Assembly: GCA_028753945.1 (NCBI GenBank) | Contig: JAPNXP010000011.1 | Location: forward strand, 3,720,001 to 3,784,000 | DNA from: Hexactinellida sp. DTS-2022 | Taxonomy: Eukaryota > Porifera > Hexactinellida | Reading direction: 5' to 3' | Length of the DNA stretch: 64,000 nt | Part shown: positions 47,070-58,864 of the stretch, piece after piece | Layout: every line of letters starts with the position of its first letter | Numbering within the stretch: the first letter of the stretch is position 1 | Notes under the pieces: generated by a model | Database searches by the model: none | What the model saw: only the letters and a program-made list of their open reading frames with translations | What the model was told of the DNA's origin: nothing | Position numbers and translations under genes: made by a program

Positions 47070-48570
47070 GTTAAGCCTTAGAGTCGTGCACTGGATGAAC
47101 GCGTTGATGATAGGGCACACATCCAGCATCCTCGTCACATCTCTATGTCTGCCAGTACAGTACAGAGAAGTGGTTCACTTCTGTTGATCCTGTGAGTTTC
47201 GGAGGTATGTGTGTATTCTACGCAACATACTAAAGACACTCTCACCTTCGCATGTCGTCACAGGTAGGGATACTTATATCGTACTTAAAATATGGAGATT
47301 GGACAGCAAAAATTTCAGTGGCTTCTTCAGTAAATCTTTTTCTAAGAGTCGAAATATTTGCCTCTTTACCTATACACTTGCATCGAGCGAACCAGTTATT
47401 TTTTCAAACAAGAGTTGACTGAGATCTATATCCCCATCATAGTATTCTGCCAGCCTTGTCATATCCTCGTCAGGGTCGTGTCATCTTCCAGATACCTCCG
47501 TAACAACTCTACTGTAGAGAGTTCGTTTTTGGAGTGCCGGTTGATTAGACAGGACATGGATGGGACTAGTTACCTGCAGAACCTTTTGAATGAGGAAGAA
47601 GTATACTTCTTGAAAGTTTCGAGGTTACGCAGAAACGAGTCGGCTTTCTCTCTATTGTTGGTAGGTTCGTTATGATCTTCCTTGATAAAATCGAGAAACT
47701 CGAGAATTTCGCGGTAGTGGACTAGAAAGGTATCAACAGCGGGAAACCTTATGACCCACCGGGTTGTGCAGAGGGGGCGCTGCATGTGGTGTCTTGGAGA
47801 ATGAAAGTCATCAGTGGAAACAAAGTTTACGATGCCTTTAAATCTTCCCCACTTCTTAGGGGAGTTCTTGATGAATTGCACCACCGCGTGAATACGTTCC
47901 AGAGCGATTGCTACTCCGGAATGGCCTCCAAAGAATCTTGGACAACCAAATTGAGTTGATGTCAAAAGCTGTATATGTAAAGGGCTTTAGGATTTTCAGT
48001 CAAAACCTTAGCTTGCTATCCGTTTTCTCTGCCAGACATATAAAATGCCCCGTCGTAACCCTGACTCCGAATACCAGAGATATGAAGCCCAAAGGTCAGC
48101 AGAGAATCCTTGACATGCTTCAGCATGCTATTTATTAGCATCAGTCCTGGATGTCTGATGAAATCCAATAAACACCTCTTCGCTCTCCATGTCTTTGCTG
48201 CATAAACGCACGCATATCGTAACTTGTTCAATTCTGTTGATGTCTGTAGATTCATCGATAATGATGGAAAACACTGGTTCTTTGACAGACCTTCAGACAG
48301 CTCAAATTCTTGCAATGATGGTTCTCAGCAGAGCGTCGGCCAGATCCTTCAAAATTTAATTCTGTATTCGTGGTGACAAGAACCTCTCTTGAGATCTGAC
48401 TCCAGGTACTTATTTACTTTAGGATTACATTTGGTTATCACATTCACAAAGCAGTTGAAATTTGTTTTTATATCTTCGTCCCTGACCCTCCCATCGGGAT
48501 ACACTGGTGCCCACATAACTCCACGGCCTTCAGACCAGTAATTGCAAGCTCGAATTCCGAATTTTCCGAC
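47070..48570 (-). pseudogene. hAT transposase relic (ZMYM1-like, DUF4371)
   Basis: Read on the minus strand in several frames: GLKAVELCGHQCIPMGGSG, FSIIIDESTDINRIEQVTIC, a SRTDANK segment, a YDGAFYMSGRENG box, NSPKKWGRFKGIVNFV, RPLCTTRWVIRFPAVDTFLV, and finally LPVTTCEGESVFSMLRRIHT with YLRN after it. The last matches the hAT dimerisation region (usually 'LPVSSA-aERsFS-LrriKtylR'). The order and spacing fit a full-length hAT transposase of about 500 residues, but at least five frameshifts or stops break it. GC-richer than its flanks. Lies antisense in the large RNF213-like intron. Confidence 0.8.
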
Positions 48571-48587
48571 TCATGTAATATAATTTT

Positions 48588-49148
48588 GTGTTGAGCGGCA
48601 TGCTTAGCGCTGTTCACCACATACTCAGCCCGAGTCAGCCGTCTTGTGAATTTAACTATTCAAATGCTTGTCCAGTCCATCTTTGTGAATGTGGAAAACC
48701 TAGAGAGTTTGTTCTTCCAAGAATTGCTAGAGCAACTGGTTATATACGAATGTTGGATCCGGCGATTCTCAAAGGCCCAGTGACAGATGATGCAGTATAA
48801 TGATTTCCTGTCGTCGCAATTAGGGGTTACAATCCCGGGATCCCGGTGTTCTTTTACTCCGGGATCGAATCCCTGTTTTTTTCTCAAATCCCGAATCCTG
48901 TCTTGCAATCCCGGGATCCCAAAATTTTATTCTTATGTCTATCGTACTCTATGTTTGAACATATTGTACAAGCATTGGACCCTATGAAAATAGCAGTTGA
49001 GGCTTTGTGTAGAAGAGATGCAAATTTTATCACTGCAGAAGCAACGATAAAAACTTTACTTGATGAAATGCAAAACCTACTTCTGTTGAATCAGAGAGAA
49101 TCTTCTTATCTTGCGCCTATATCTGCAATAAGTTTCGGAGGAGTCTGA
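48588..49148 (+). pseudogene. Second hAT-type fragment, plus strand
   Basis: Two short open pieces: one at 48588-48800 (CPVHLCECGKPREFVLPRIA), and one at about 48950-49148 encoding EHIVQALDPMKIAVEALCRR then DANFITAEATIKTLLDEM. The 'P-k-AVEaLCRRDAnl-tAea-i-fl' pattern is seen in BED-type hAT transposases. The two are separated by about 130 bp rich in CCCGGGATCCC, an apparent later insertion. It is head-to-head with the minus-strand hAT relic and in a different coding style, so not the same copy. Confidence 0.5.
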
Positions 49149-49201
49149 GCGACACAACATTAAATACTCTTTGCTTTATTAGGAACAATAAAAAATAGTT
49201 A

Positions 49202-49305
49202 CATTCTGTTCTCTCTAATTGTCCACTTCTCTAATAGTCCACTTTTCTAATAGTCCACTTTGGGCCAATTTCCCAGAGGTGGACTATTAGAGAGAACAGT
49301 GTGTA
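49202..49305. repeat. Short inverted repeat with TGTTCTCTCTAAT ends
   Basis: CATTCTGTTCTCTCTAATTG to the complement of CTATTAGAGAGAACAGTG; interior repeats of CTAATAGTCCACTT. A MITE by shape; no clear duplication. It lies about 50 bp before the P-type element. Confidence 0.6.
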
Positions 49306-49559
49306 TTCATATTTATATTACTAAATCAGAAATTCAGAATATTAGGTATGTTTGCACAGACTACGTTACTATAGACTATTCACTGAATTTACCATGGATT
49401 ACTTCAAGTCTAGTGCTTAGATTAGTCAAATCTAAAATATACTCTCTAATATTTGATAACATGCTTGGTATAGTTTAATAACTTGAATGATAACGAAAAT
49501 GGTTGCATTCAACCATATTACGAATACTTGAACGCATACAATTACTAATAATAATAATA

Positions 49560-52471
49560 AAAAATACACATACTATTCGAATTCACTTTGACTGCAACTT
49601 TAGTAGCTTTTTTAGTCGATCTTGTAGGTTTGTTTAGGCCACGTTTAGAATTCAAATTTCTTATTTTATTCTTCAATAAACAATTAGTAGTAGCAGAGAG
49701 AATTTGAGCCAGATAGTACATAAAAGGTTTCTGGCAGTCAGGACATTCATTTCTCCAGAATTCGAAACTAACAAATTATATTCTAGATATCGCTAATTGA
49801 ATTAGAACCTTTCTGTCTGATTCATCAATGAATTGTCTCAACAAAGCTGGGTTCTGTTCAAGAATAGTAAGTATTTGCCATTGAATAGTAACTGCGCTTA
49901 TTACATCATTGGATGGGTATTTAAGTCCACCCCGGTCAGCTAAGTGAATTAGTGTAAGATCGGACTCTTCATACTCGAGGAGATACACAATGATTACAAT
50001 ATGTAGTGAATTTAGACTTCTTTGAATAGAGCATATTCTTACAAATGTTGTGAACTGCATATCCACCAATAAAAGCCAATGTTTGGCGGATTTCCACTGT
50101 AGGTGAGAATTCAAAATTTTCATGTAGAAGAGAAGTATAAATGTTCAAGTCTGATTGGCGAACTCCAGCATCCTGTTGAACTGAAAAACCTCTAACGAAT
50201 TCCTTTAGTGACGACTCATATTTGCCATCTTGGGCTTGGTACAACTTCAGAATGTTACCAATCTTGATCAGTCGCTCGCTCTCAAGAACTTGACAAAAGG
50301 AAACGTTGTATTGGCAACCAGACATTAGCCGGTAAACGCCAAAATGCTTCTCTAGAGAGTCGTTTTGTAAGAATCCGGTTAACACATAGGAAAATCCACA
50401 TTCATCGCTGGTAAAATGATTGATAATTTTAGGAATTACTTTAGTAGTGTGAATTAAGCTGGTAAAGGTCTGTGGACTAAGTTTGCCGGCTTTTCCTGTA
50501 CAGCTATATATTTTCCAGTTCTCAAGCCAAGAACAAAATTTTGCAAGAAATTCAAAACGTTCATCTTGGTGTTTGAATACTTTGGAATCAGAATCACGTA
50601 GACGAATATCTTTACCAGGACAATGAATGTTGCACATCTTCCAAAATCTGGATATAAGATCGATAAATTGATGAGTCTGGTTGAAAATTTTGTTTCTCTG
50701 GTTGAATACAAAGATAGCGTTGTGTGTTGATTGATCCCAAACTGCTAGAGCTAAGGGTACACTTTGTCTCTCAAAGGTTGATGGCCAGACTGCTTGTGAA
50801 GTTAACTTGTGGGCTGTCTTAGCATTTGAAAATTGTTCGAACTTGTACATGTTCCTGATATCCTGGAAAGAAGCCGTTGCTAGTTGATAAGGAAAGGTAT
50901 TATTGAAATAATCAGTGATAGATGGGAAAATAAGCGTGGTAAGGGAATCTTTCTGATTTATCCAGTTATTCCGAATACATTTAACAATATGTACTGGATC
51001 GAACATCAAGAATATAGCTCGAGTAGGATCAGCTGGGTTCGCAAAACTAAACTGCAAGTTAGATGAATTAGCTAACGATTTGAATGAACTCACGTTCAAC
51101 TGGTAATCGTCAGTGCAGATTGCTATTACCTTTAGGCCACAACTTTCGATGTCTATAATTACTTGATTAACTACTGGAAGTAATTCAGAAGATTTAGCAT
51201 TACAACATGGAAGGAGTCTTACAATTTCGGACCATTTGGTGAAGAGACTTGAAATTTGAAAAGCCAAAACAGTTTTAGCTGGATCCAGGTCAGAAGATTG
51301 GCTGACAGACGTGATGGAATCGGGATTAATAAAAGGCGAACCAAAGATTCTTCCTCCCTTGTAGGTATACTTAGACTGTACGTGAATTTCATCAAGTTTT
51401 AAAATAACTTTTGAACTTATCAAAATTCTGGCACTAAACTTTCAAATAATCAACAAAATTTGTATCTAAACCAATGTTAGAATAGAGTCTTCTGAGTGTT
51501 GAAGGATGGGGTAAACTAAGACAATCCAATGATTGCAAATATATCTAACAACCAGAAGATATCAATTGAGCTTTAAGGGAGAAGACTAATGTCAAGACGT
51601 TATAGCGACGTCTTGTTTTCGACATATCTAAGTTTTCGAGCTGACAGAGAATAAATTGCAAACGATTAAGTAAAGTTTGAGAATCATGTATTGTGGTATC
51701 TTCGTTAGTTGTTAACTTTTCTACTGTGTATTTAACACTATCGATAGCTTTGGTGATTCCTAACTCAATATCATCTGGCTTTTGATACGTGTCGAGTTCT
51801 TGTATTAATTGATAAATTTGACGCATGTCAGTAATCTGAGAAATCCGTGTTTGAATTGGTACCTCGTTAAGAAAACATTTGACATTCAATTCTTCATTTA
51901 ATATTATCTGGTGAGAGATTATTAGTAGATGTCCAGACAAGATTTTTTTGAAGATGTGTAGGGTAGTTGGACTAGAGCGAAAATATAACCATTCTTCATG
52001 CAAGTTTAAAATTGTATATTTCTGTTGCATTTCATCAATGCTCATCACGGAGTACTTTTCATTCTCTGTTTGGTGTTCAGCAATACTCAACTGAAGCGCT
52101 TGACGAAAATGTCGGATATCTAATTCATCGCGGTCAAGACGTTCAGGAAGTACATTTTGATCTTGTAAGTAAGATGGGCAATTTGGTAGAATATTAGACT
52201 TAGCACCCTTGCGAAGACCAGGCTTACGGGGAAACTTCTTGATAGAACCATCGCCTTGAGGAATTGCAACAGAAAGTAACAGGTCCTGCTCACTAAAATG
52301 GTTAGCGCAGATGAAAATTCTGCTCAATTGCCAGGCATCATCTCGATGTAAAAACTTTTTCCAATCATCTTGTACATCCTTTGGCCAGTGATGTAACATC
52401 TCAAAAATAGGAGTGTATTCAGTACCATCATAATTAGAAGTGCAATTAGCAACACTACACCTGTTTGGCAT
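49560..52471 (-). pseudogene. P-element-type transposase with THAP domain, broken (copy 2)
   Basis: Start ATG at 52469-52471, opening with MPNRCSVANCTSNYDGTEYT and the HF half of the C2CH finger about 55 residues on; intron-free, unlike copy 1. The RNase H-like core reads KLDEIHVQSKYTYKGGRIFG, followed by FDPVHIVKCIRNNW, QNDSLEKHFGVYRLMSG and HLADRGGLKYPS. Lesions: an in-frame stop near 51546, a frameshift near 51435 and another near 49980. A C-terminal piece (NECPDCQKPFMYYL) runs on to about 49560. It is clearly diverged from copy 1, so the two are separate families or old paralogues. It lies inside a complete element with inverted ends (49355-53272). Confidence 0.88.
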
Positions 52472-52695
52472 GATTCTAGTATATAAAATAATGAAAAAAA
52501 AAGATAAATAAAGAGTAGAAGCATAAAGGAGTAAGTGGTGTGGTAAATAGAAAGGCACAAAAAATGTATAGAAAAGAGATTGATTTAGACTGAATGGTAG
52601 TAAACTTATATTCAAATATTGTGGGTGGTTTACAAAATAGACTTGAAGTAATCCATGGTAATGGAAAAATCAATCAGTGAGTAGTCTATAGTAAC

Positions 52696-53253
52696 CAGGG
52701 TTGGGTTCAAGTACATTTGAAAGTACTTAAGTACAAGTACTACTACTTTTCAGATATTCAAGTACAATACAGTACAAGTACAGGTAAACTTAAAGTACTT
52801 ACCCACAAGGGTACAAGTACAATGAAAAAATTAGGAAAATACTTAAGTACAAGTACAAGTACTTCCCAAGCTCTTATGATAAATCTCGTACTTATAGTAG
52901 AAATTGCTAAATACATAGTTTATATAGTATCATCCAAATCTATTTAATTGATTTAGCAGTAGTCCTTGACAAGAACACAATTCCTAATATACTAAGTATT
53001 AAGTAACACTACTTTATTTGAGATGGGATTTGAGGAACATCAATGATGTGTGTTGGAAATATATTTAATGATAAGAAAGTCACGAGTAACAAGTACTCAA
53101 GTACAAGTGCAAGTACTTTAGAAAATTGAGGAAAGTAATTAAGTACAAGTACAAGTACAACGGAAAAATGGTGAAAGTACTTAAGTACAAGTACACAAAA
53201 AATGTACTTAATTACAGAAGTACTTAAGTAAATTGTACTTGAACCCAACCCTG
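52696..53253. mobile_element. hAT-like MITE nested in the P-type element
   Basis: 558 bp with inverted ends CAGGGTTGGGTTCAAGTAC and the perfect 8-bp duplication ATAGTAAC (52688-52695, 53254-53261). The body is built from many AAGTACAAGTAC units in both orientations. No coding capacity. Removing it restores the P-type terminus, so it is the younger insertion. Confidence 0.88.
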
Positions 53254-53697
53254 ATAGTAACGTAGTCTGTGTTATGTTTGTATTTGCCAAATAATCAAAT
53301 TGGATGCATATCTTCCTTCTCTAAATTTCCAAATTGCACATTCACAAAAATTTTGCTCACAATATACAATCCCATCACCGATTGTAAACATAGCATATCT
53401 TGCTCTTTTGGGAAAGGTACATCAGGTTCCAAGCCGACCTCACCAGTAGTCTCACTGGAAAACTCTGCGTGATCGATCCTTGGATTTTTTGTGTCAAAGC
53501 TCATCATTATAGAAGGCTGATTCTCACCGGAATCTCTCTCCTATGCTCTTTTTAATCCTTTAGATCAGATTATCCGATAGATGGAAGTCATCTGCATCTA
53601 CCAGATCAATCAAATTTTATTCAGAACTTAATGATATCTAATCCAAATTCAATCTAATCAAATGATTTGAAATTGTTATTTAAGATACAGTCGAAAC

Positions 53698-53856
53698 CGA
53701 TTTTTCTAACACCAGTTATTTTCTAACTAACTATTTCATCTAAATGTATAAGAAATTCAAATTTTGTTATATTTTCAATCGGTTTATTCTAACTATCGGA
53801 TTTTTTATTACTACTTAATTCAATGCAAGAATGGTTAGAAAAACCGGTCTCGACTG
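53698..53856. mobile_element. Tc1/mariner-like MITE
   Basis: 159 bp; ends CAGTCGAAACCGATTTTTCT and complement of AAAAACCGGTCTCGACTG; TA flanks. Interior TTCTAAC motifs. Confidence 0.78.
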
Positions 53857-54562
53857 TATTTGTCTTTTAAAGGTTGAATAAACTCATATAGATCGGCTTA
53901 TATGAGCTTGTTGGCAGTTTTTATTGTAACATCACATAAATTATGGCATGAACAGTCTGAAGCATTCAAATCTCCGCCAAAGTATGTAATATGTCCATGG
54001 ACAGTAGTTGTCAAGGACTCAAGGCGTCACTTCATATTTTACAGGCCGACAATGTCTTTTCTTCTCAAAAGTTTAATTTATGACTTAGTTAATCGGCATC
54101 GATTGAACTACCGTCATGTCTGATTTAATCTAATTTTGTTTTTTTGTGTTTCGATATGTTCCTTTTGCTTACGAGGTAAAACTTGTAAGTATCGAACTCG
54201 TTTCTTCAAATACAATAATGTCACATATCTCTTGTCAAGAAACTTTACTTATTTAATTAATCCGCTCTTTATTACCAACGGTGATCTAGATCTTCACCTC
54301 GTAACTCTTGCTCGTACAAGAGGCAGTTGGATCAATCTCTGCCTCATTTTCATGAAATGAAAGAAAAAGTATACCTAAATTTTAGGGCTCAAACGAATGT
54401 CGCGAATAATCGTTCGAAATAACTAAACGAATATTCGTTCGTTTCGAAACGAATGTTCTTTATTAATTTTTGTGGGGTTGTACTGTATGTATGCTTACCT
54501 TAACGAAACTACTAAACATAAAGAGCTAACTGAATTGTTCACCTCATATAGCATTTTAAATT

Positions 54563-55795
54563 GGGAAAATTCCAAAAATACTCAACTTTTTAAAAAAATT
54601 CCAAATATACTCAACTTTTTACTGACACTCAAATATAAAACTAGATATTTCCGAATCTACTCAAGTTTTTTAAAATAATTCAAATTCTACTCAAGTTTTT
54701 AAAAATAATTCCATTTCTGCTCAAGGTTTTTCAATAAATTCCAAATCTACTCAACTTTTCAGTAAATTCACAGATCTACTCAAGTTTAGAAAGGCTATAT
54801 TTGGTCTATTTTATATATTAAATCACAATGTTTTTGTGTTTGTTTGTTTGTTTGTTTGTTCAGAATTGATTGAGGAACTGGTAAAAGCTACAGACTTGAA
54901 ATTTGGCAAGGGGGGTAGGGAATACTGTATGTGCAAACAAGTTCAATATCTAAAAAAATATTCACATCTTCCATCACAAAAGGTGTCGAAACCTTTAGCC
55001 AATTAAATTCGAAGGTTGTTCCAGTATGGATTAGAAGCTAGCATTCAATTAGTATAATTGAATGCTTTAGTGTCTGTCAAATGTTAAGTGTGCATTATGG
55101 AATACTGAGACAGTAATATAATTGGTCGAGAGGAAGTTAAGGCATTTAATCAGTTATTTGTGTTCTGTCTGTCTAGCCATACATTTCTAACAATCCATTG
55201 TGTTATTTGATATCAAATTATTATCAATCAATTCAATAACTTCTCCACATCCCAAAATTAGGGTTCCACTGGTACAGTTTCTTAGTGATATTTAATATTA
55301 TATTTGGAGTTTGTATATTATTATACACGGACGAGCTTTAATATCTAGAAAATTATCTGTTCAAATTAGCATAAATATCCAAATAATTTACTCTATATAA
55401 ACCTGTAGCTAGGATCCACGGATATAAATGGACTAATAGGGGCCACTCATCAAGAACGACATTTAATTTGAAAAGGAACATGCTTGAAGTACAAGCGAGG
55501 GCCGCAGGCCCGAGCACAAGTTGTAAGGACGCGCGTAGAGCAGACGAGCAGCTTGTACTAATAAACATTTGTGTTTGGGATCTCCATACTAGTTTCAATA
55601 GTCCAATAAAACTTGAGCATATTTGGAATATTCCAATAAAACTTGAGTATATTTGGAATATTCCAATAAAACTTGAGTATATTTGGAATAATCCAATAAA
55701 ACTTGAGTATATTTAAAAATTAGTTGAGTATTGTTGAGTATATTTGGAATTTTTGAAAAAAGTGGAGTATTTTTGGAATTTTCCCATTTTTAATT
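54563..55795. repeat. Element with inverted GGGAAAATTCC ends and 31-bp tandem repeats
   Basis: Begins GGGAAAATTCCAAAAATACT and ends with its complement. Both arms are made of degenerate repeats; on the right, four or five tandem copies of AATAAAACTTGAGTATATTT (about 31 bp apart, 55600-55715). A family G copy is nested inside. Confidence 0.65.
54825..55385 (+). mobile_element. Helitron-like non-autonomous element (family G), copy 2
   Basis: Plus-orientation copy beginning near TTTTATATATTAAATCACAA and a TTTGTTTG run. Uninterrupted at the site where copy 1 has a MITE. It lies inside the foldback element 54563-55795. Confidence 0.6.
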
Positions 55796-56091
55796 AGTAT
55801 ATAATTAAAAATGCGCTTTCTATACCCCTATCAATTTAATACAATCGGAGAAACAAACACACACAACAATATTATGATAGGTTAGATACTCAAAATAATA
55901 AATATACTACAATTAATGTTTTCTAATATATAAATAAGGAATTTTTATATATTCCGTGCTTTTTTGTAGCGAATTTGTCAATAACTGACAACCTTTCTAA
56001 TTATTAAAAGGTTTATATTTCTCTGCTTCCGGGCCCTTCCGTACAAACCCGTCTCCAAAATCGAACACGTACCAAATGTGTGGGCTATTAC

Positions 56092-56581
56092 TAGGGCATT
56101 AGGATCGAACGATCAAAGATCGCGCGATCACGATCGCGATCCTTTTTGACGATCGAAGCAGGATCGTCGATCGATTTTACAGAACGACTTAAATGGAGAT
56201 CGCGATCATTTTTTTGCATAAATTTTCGATCCTACATTCCGATCTTTTAGAAAAGGTTGCCCAATTAAATTTATTAATAATATAGCACTATTATTATTAA
56301 TTCGATTAACAATTAAATTTATTCATAAAACAGGCCCGTAACAATAAAATATTTTTCAGGTTGTTGAAAATCTAACTTCAGTGTTTCTAAAAGTTGGTCA
56401 AGTTGAAACCTGAGCATCCTAAATAGTTACTACAGAAAATAAGAAATGATCGCAAAAATGATCGGGATCCGATCGGCGATCATTTGTAAAAATGCGATCG
56501 GGATCGAGATCGCGATACTATTTTATGTGAAGATCGGGATCGAGATCGCGATCAATTTTTTGGCGATCGACTAATGCCCTA
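56092..56581. mobile_element. hAT-like MITE rich in GATCGCGATC
   Basis: 490 bp; ends TAGGGCATTAG and complement; perfect 8-bp duplication GCTATTAC (56084-56091, 56582-56589). More than 20 GATCG/CGATC motifs in two clusters around an AT-rich core. Lies 335 bp before the exon at 56917. Confidence 0.88.
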
Positions 56582-56649
56582 GCTATTACCCCAGTCGGAC
56601 CGAATGAAATTAGGACCAAAAATATCTGTATTTTTGGTTCCCTGAACTA

Positions 56650-56750
56650 CAGTAGAGCCTCTGAACAACGGACACTTTGGGACCGGAGTAGTTGTCCGTT
56701 ATTTAGAGGTTGTCCGCTATTTGTAGGGGCCGTTATGGAAGACTCCACTG
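56650..56750. mobile_element. Tc1/mariner-like MITE with adjacent palindrome
   Basis: 101 bp, CAGTAGAGCCTCTGAACAAC to the complement of TAACGG..CTCCACTG, flanked by TA. The right end forms a 32-bp palindrome (56744-56775) with TCCGGAATACAGTGGAG, as if a second copy's end abuts it. Confidence 0.72.
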
Positions 56751-56916
56751 TATTCCGTCCGGAATACAGTGGAGAAAATATTTCGACCTATCGGACCGTA
56801 TATTTATATATATAGTTAATTGTTCAAAGGTACTGTGGTGATCTCGTGGGTTGCCAGTATATACAATAAAATCGCCATATACAAACTCTCACATATGTGT
56901 TAAATATTTTCTTTAG

Positions 56917-57021
56917 GAACCTGTATCATTTTTTCCTGAATTCTTTTTGTACTCACTCTTTCAGGAAGTAATAAAGTTTCTAATGATACAAGAAGGTGAA
57001 CAGATAATTAGTCTTCAAGAG
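56917..57021 (+). CDS. RNF213: RNF213-like exon 6
   Basis: Acceptor ttctttag, donor gtagaa; 35 codons, phase 0. Encodes FFPEFFLYSLFQEVIKFLM, equivalent to vertebrate 'YFLLTLFREVAILYR'. An internal AG at 56964 is an alternative acceptor, but using it would delete this conserved stretch. Confidence 0.82.
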
Positions 57022-57275
57022 GTAGAATATTTATATATATTTATTATTCATTAATTAACACTATGTACTACATATTACGATGTACAAATTATTAGTATTA
57101 TAACTGCGAAATGTGTCACTTCTTGAATGTTTTTGATTTAGTTTGTCAATATAAAATGATTGGGTTGATTGATCTGCTAGCAATTTTAAATTATCTGAAA
57201 ATGAGTTTTTGATTTTAAAATGAGTTTTAGATCCGAAAATGAGTTTTCGATCTGAATTTGAGGTTTTTTTTAGTG

Positions 57276-58150
57276 CCAAAATAATAATATAGGCTAAGGG
57301 GGACGCCTTAGGTAAATCAATGTGATCTACTGAGTCCCTAAATATGAATTCCCATTTCCCATTCGCCAATAGTAAATTTCATATGGATAAAGTTAGCTAA
57401 TCTCGAGATTTTAACAATATTACCATATATGGAAAGGTGTGAACATCGAATGACTTACATTCCACACATATTTTCGATAAACCAATAATACCGTTGGACT
57501 CCCAAAATATGACTTCCTATACGACAATAATACATTTCCTGTGTCTAGCATTAGCGGATTACGGGATATCAATAAGCAACAATACTGTTTTAGGCCTACG
57601 CGTGACCTACGTTATAATAAAGCCTGTTCATTAGTGTTAAATTTTGGACCATGGATGTCGTTTAAGTCCATTGATTCTTTTACAATAAATGTTATAGTTA
57701 GAGATATATTACAAAGTAGTAATCCAGAACGAAAAAATATGAATGCCTTGCTACCTTTGCCGTCGGTTAGTATCGAAAATACTCTAAAAATATAGAAAGT
57801 TAAACCCAATTAGTTGTTATTGTTCTTCAAATGTTTATTTGCAAAAAATTTATATTCACTTTCATGTTTTCTTTAATATTTTGTACTTTTGCAACATTAA
57901 TTTACTTCAAATGTGCTTGGTATTAAACCCAATAATATTTACTTCTTTTGGATTACCACTTGGTTATATATCTCTAACTATAACATTTATTGTAAAAGAA
58001 TCAATGGACTTAAACAACATCAATGGTCCAAAATTTAACACTAATGAACAGGCCTTATTATAACGTAGGTCACGGCCTACGCTAATTTTACCGTAAAACT
58101 AAGTTTACTTCTCTATATTAAAGAAGTCCCTGATACTTATTGATTTGAGT
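57276..58150. repeat. Dispersed repeat, copy 2, carrying the MULE-type MITE
   Basis: Same repeat as at 36718-37250 but with a single internal segment; the MITE 57602-58073 splits it. A weaker relative lies at 33930-34260 (inverse orientation). All are in RNF213-like introns. Confidence 0.72.
57602..58073. mobile_element. MULE-type MITE with 9-bp duplication and empty site
   Basis: 472 bp; long inverted ends of about 105 bp opening GTGACCTACGTTATAATAAA; perfect 9-bp duplication GGCCTACGC (57593-57601, 58074-58082). A 9-bp duplication with long inverted ends is typical of Mutator-like elements. The related repeat at 37190-37240 shows the same site without the insertion. Confidence 0.9.
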
Positions 58151-58489
58151 TGATCGATTTACAAAAGTCAAAAGATTTAACTGATTGAGCGTCCCTTGAA
58201 ATTTATGATTGATCTGAGAATAGAGTGAACTGAATCAACTAATTAAATGCTCTGTGACTGTTCACTGAAATTTACTTTTTATTTTTTATTTATATTGATT
58301 TATTAATTTACAATCCTGTAATAATCAAAAGTTTTTAATTAGTACGTAACTGATGTACTAATTATCCAGGGTGACTGTATTTCGTAAATTTTGGATAATG
58401 TCGTTAAATTCAAGAAAATTATTCATATATTTATAATTTTATATAATTGTGTGGAATTTGAATTTGAAGGAATAACATGTTTGTTCTAG

Positions 58490-58864
58490 AAATTTCATGA
58501 CATTACAGATTTTGTGAATACAGATCTCAAGAATATTAAAGCAGAAATTAGAGACCTTATCATTCAGATAACAAGAAATAATTTAGGTGTTGGACATCTA
58601 GAATTTTTGCAGCTTACAGATACTTCAAAGAGCAATCAAATATTCTTAGTCAGACTCATCTTTCACATGGCTGTCATGTTATCCAGTGATAAATACCACA
58701 AACTATTCTTACCAATTGCCCTCATATACGAACAGCCTCTCACCCTACAAGATAAGTTATTTCCTACTATGATTGATGACCAAGTATTTTCTGCAAAAGT
58801 TTCAATGACCGAAGGTGGTAAATGGTATCGATGTCCTAACGGTCACCCATACTTCATTGGAGAC
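58490..58864 (+). CDS. RNF213: RNF213-like exon 7, first half of the RZ finger
   Basis: Acceptor ttgttctag, donor gtatgt; 125 codons, phase 0. It ends with GGKWYRCPNGHPYFIGD, the first half of the RZ-type zinc finger with its Cys and His ligands (CPNGH). The start at 58490 is chosen because it is in phase with exon 6. An alternative AG at 58508 would break the frame. The upstream intron holds a MULE-type MITE. Confidence 0.92.

Larger units (their letters stand above)
49355..53272 (-). mobile_element. P-type (THAP) transposon with intact ends and 8-bp duplication
   Basis: Inverted ends begin CACAGACTACGTTACTATAG on the left; the right end is the complement, split by a later insertion at 52696-53253. 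A second inverted block (CCATGGATTACTTCAAGTCT) lies 30-45 bp further in at both ends. The flanks carry the perfect 8-bp duplication TATGTTTG (49347-49354 and 53273-53280), the length made by P elements. The element lies in the RNF213-like intron, antisense to it. Transposase is broken, so it is not autonomous. Confidence 0.85.

Noticed and set aside
53902..54360. Plus-strand open frames considered as RNF213-like exons
   Set aside because: No resemblance to the family, and exons at 41137 and 56917 already read continuously.
57061..57369. Minus-strand open frame of 102 codons
   Set aside because: Half lies in the dispersed repeat also at 36718-37250; no conserved motif.
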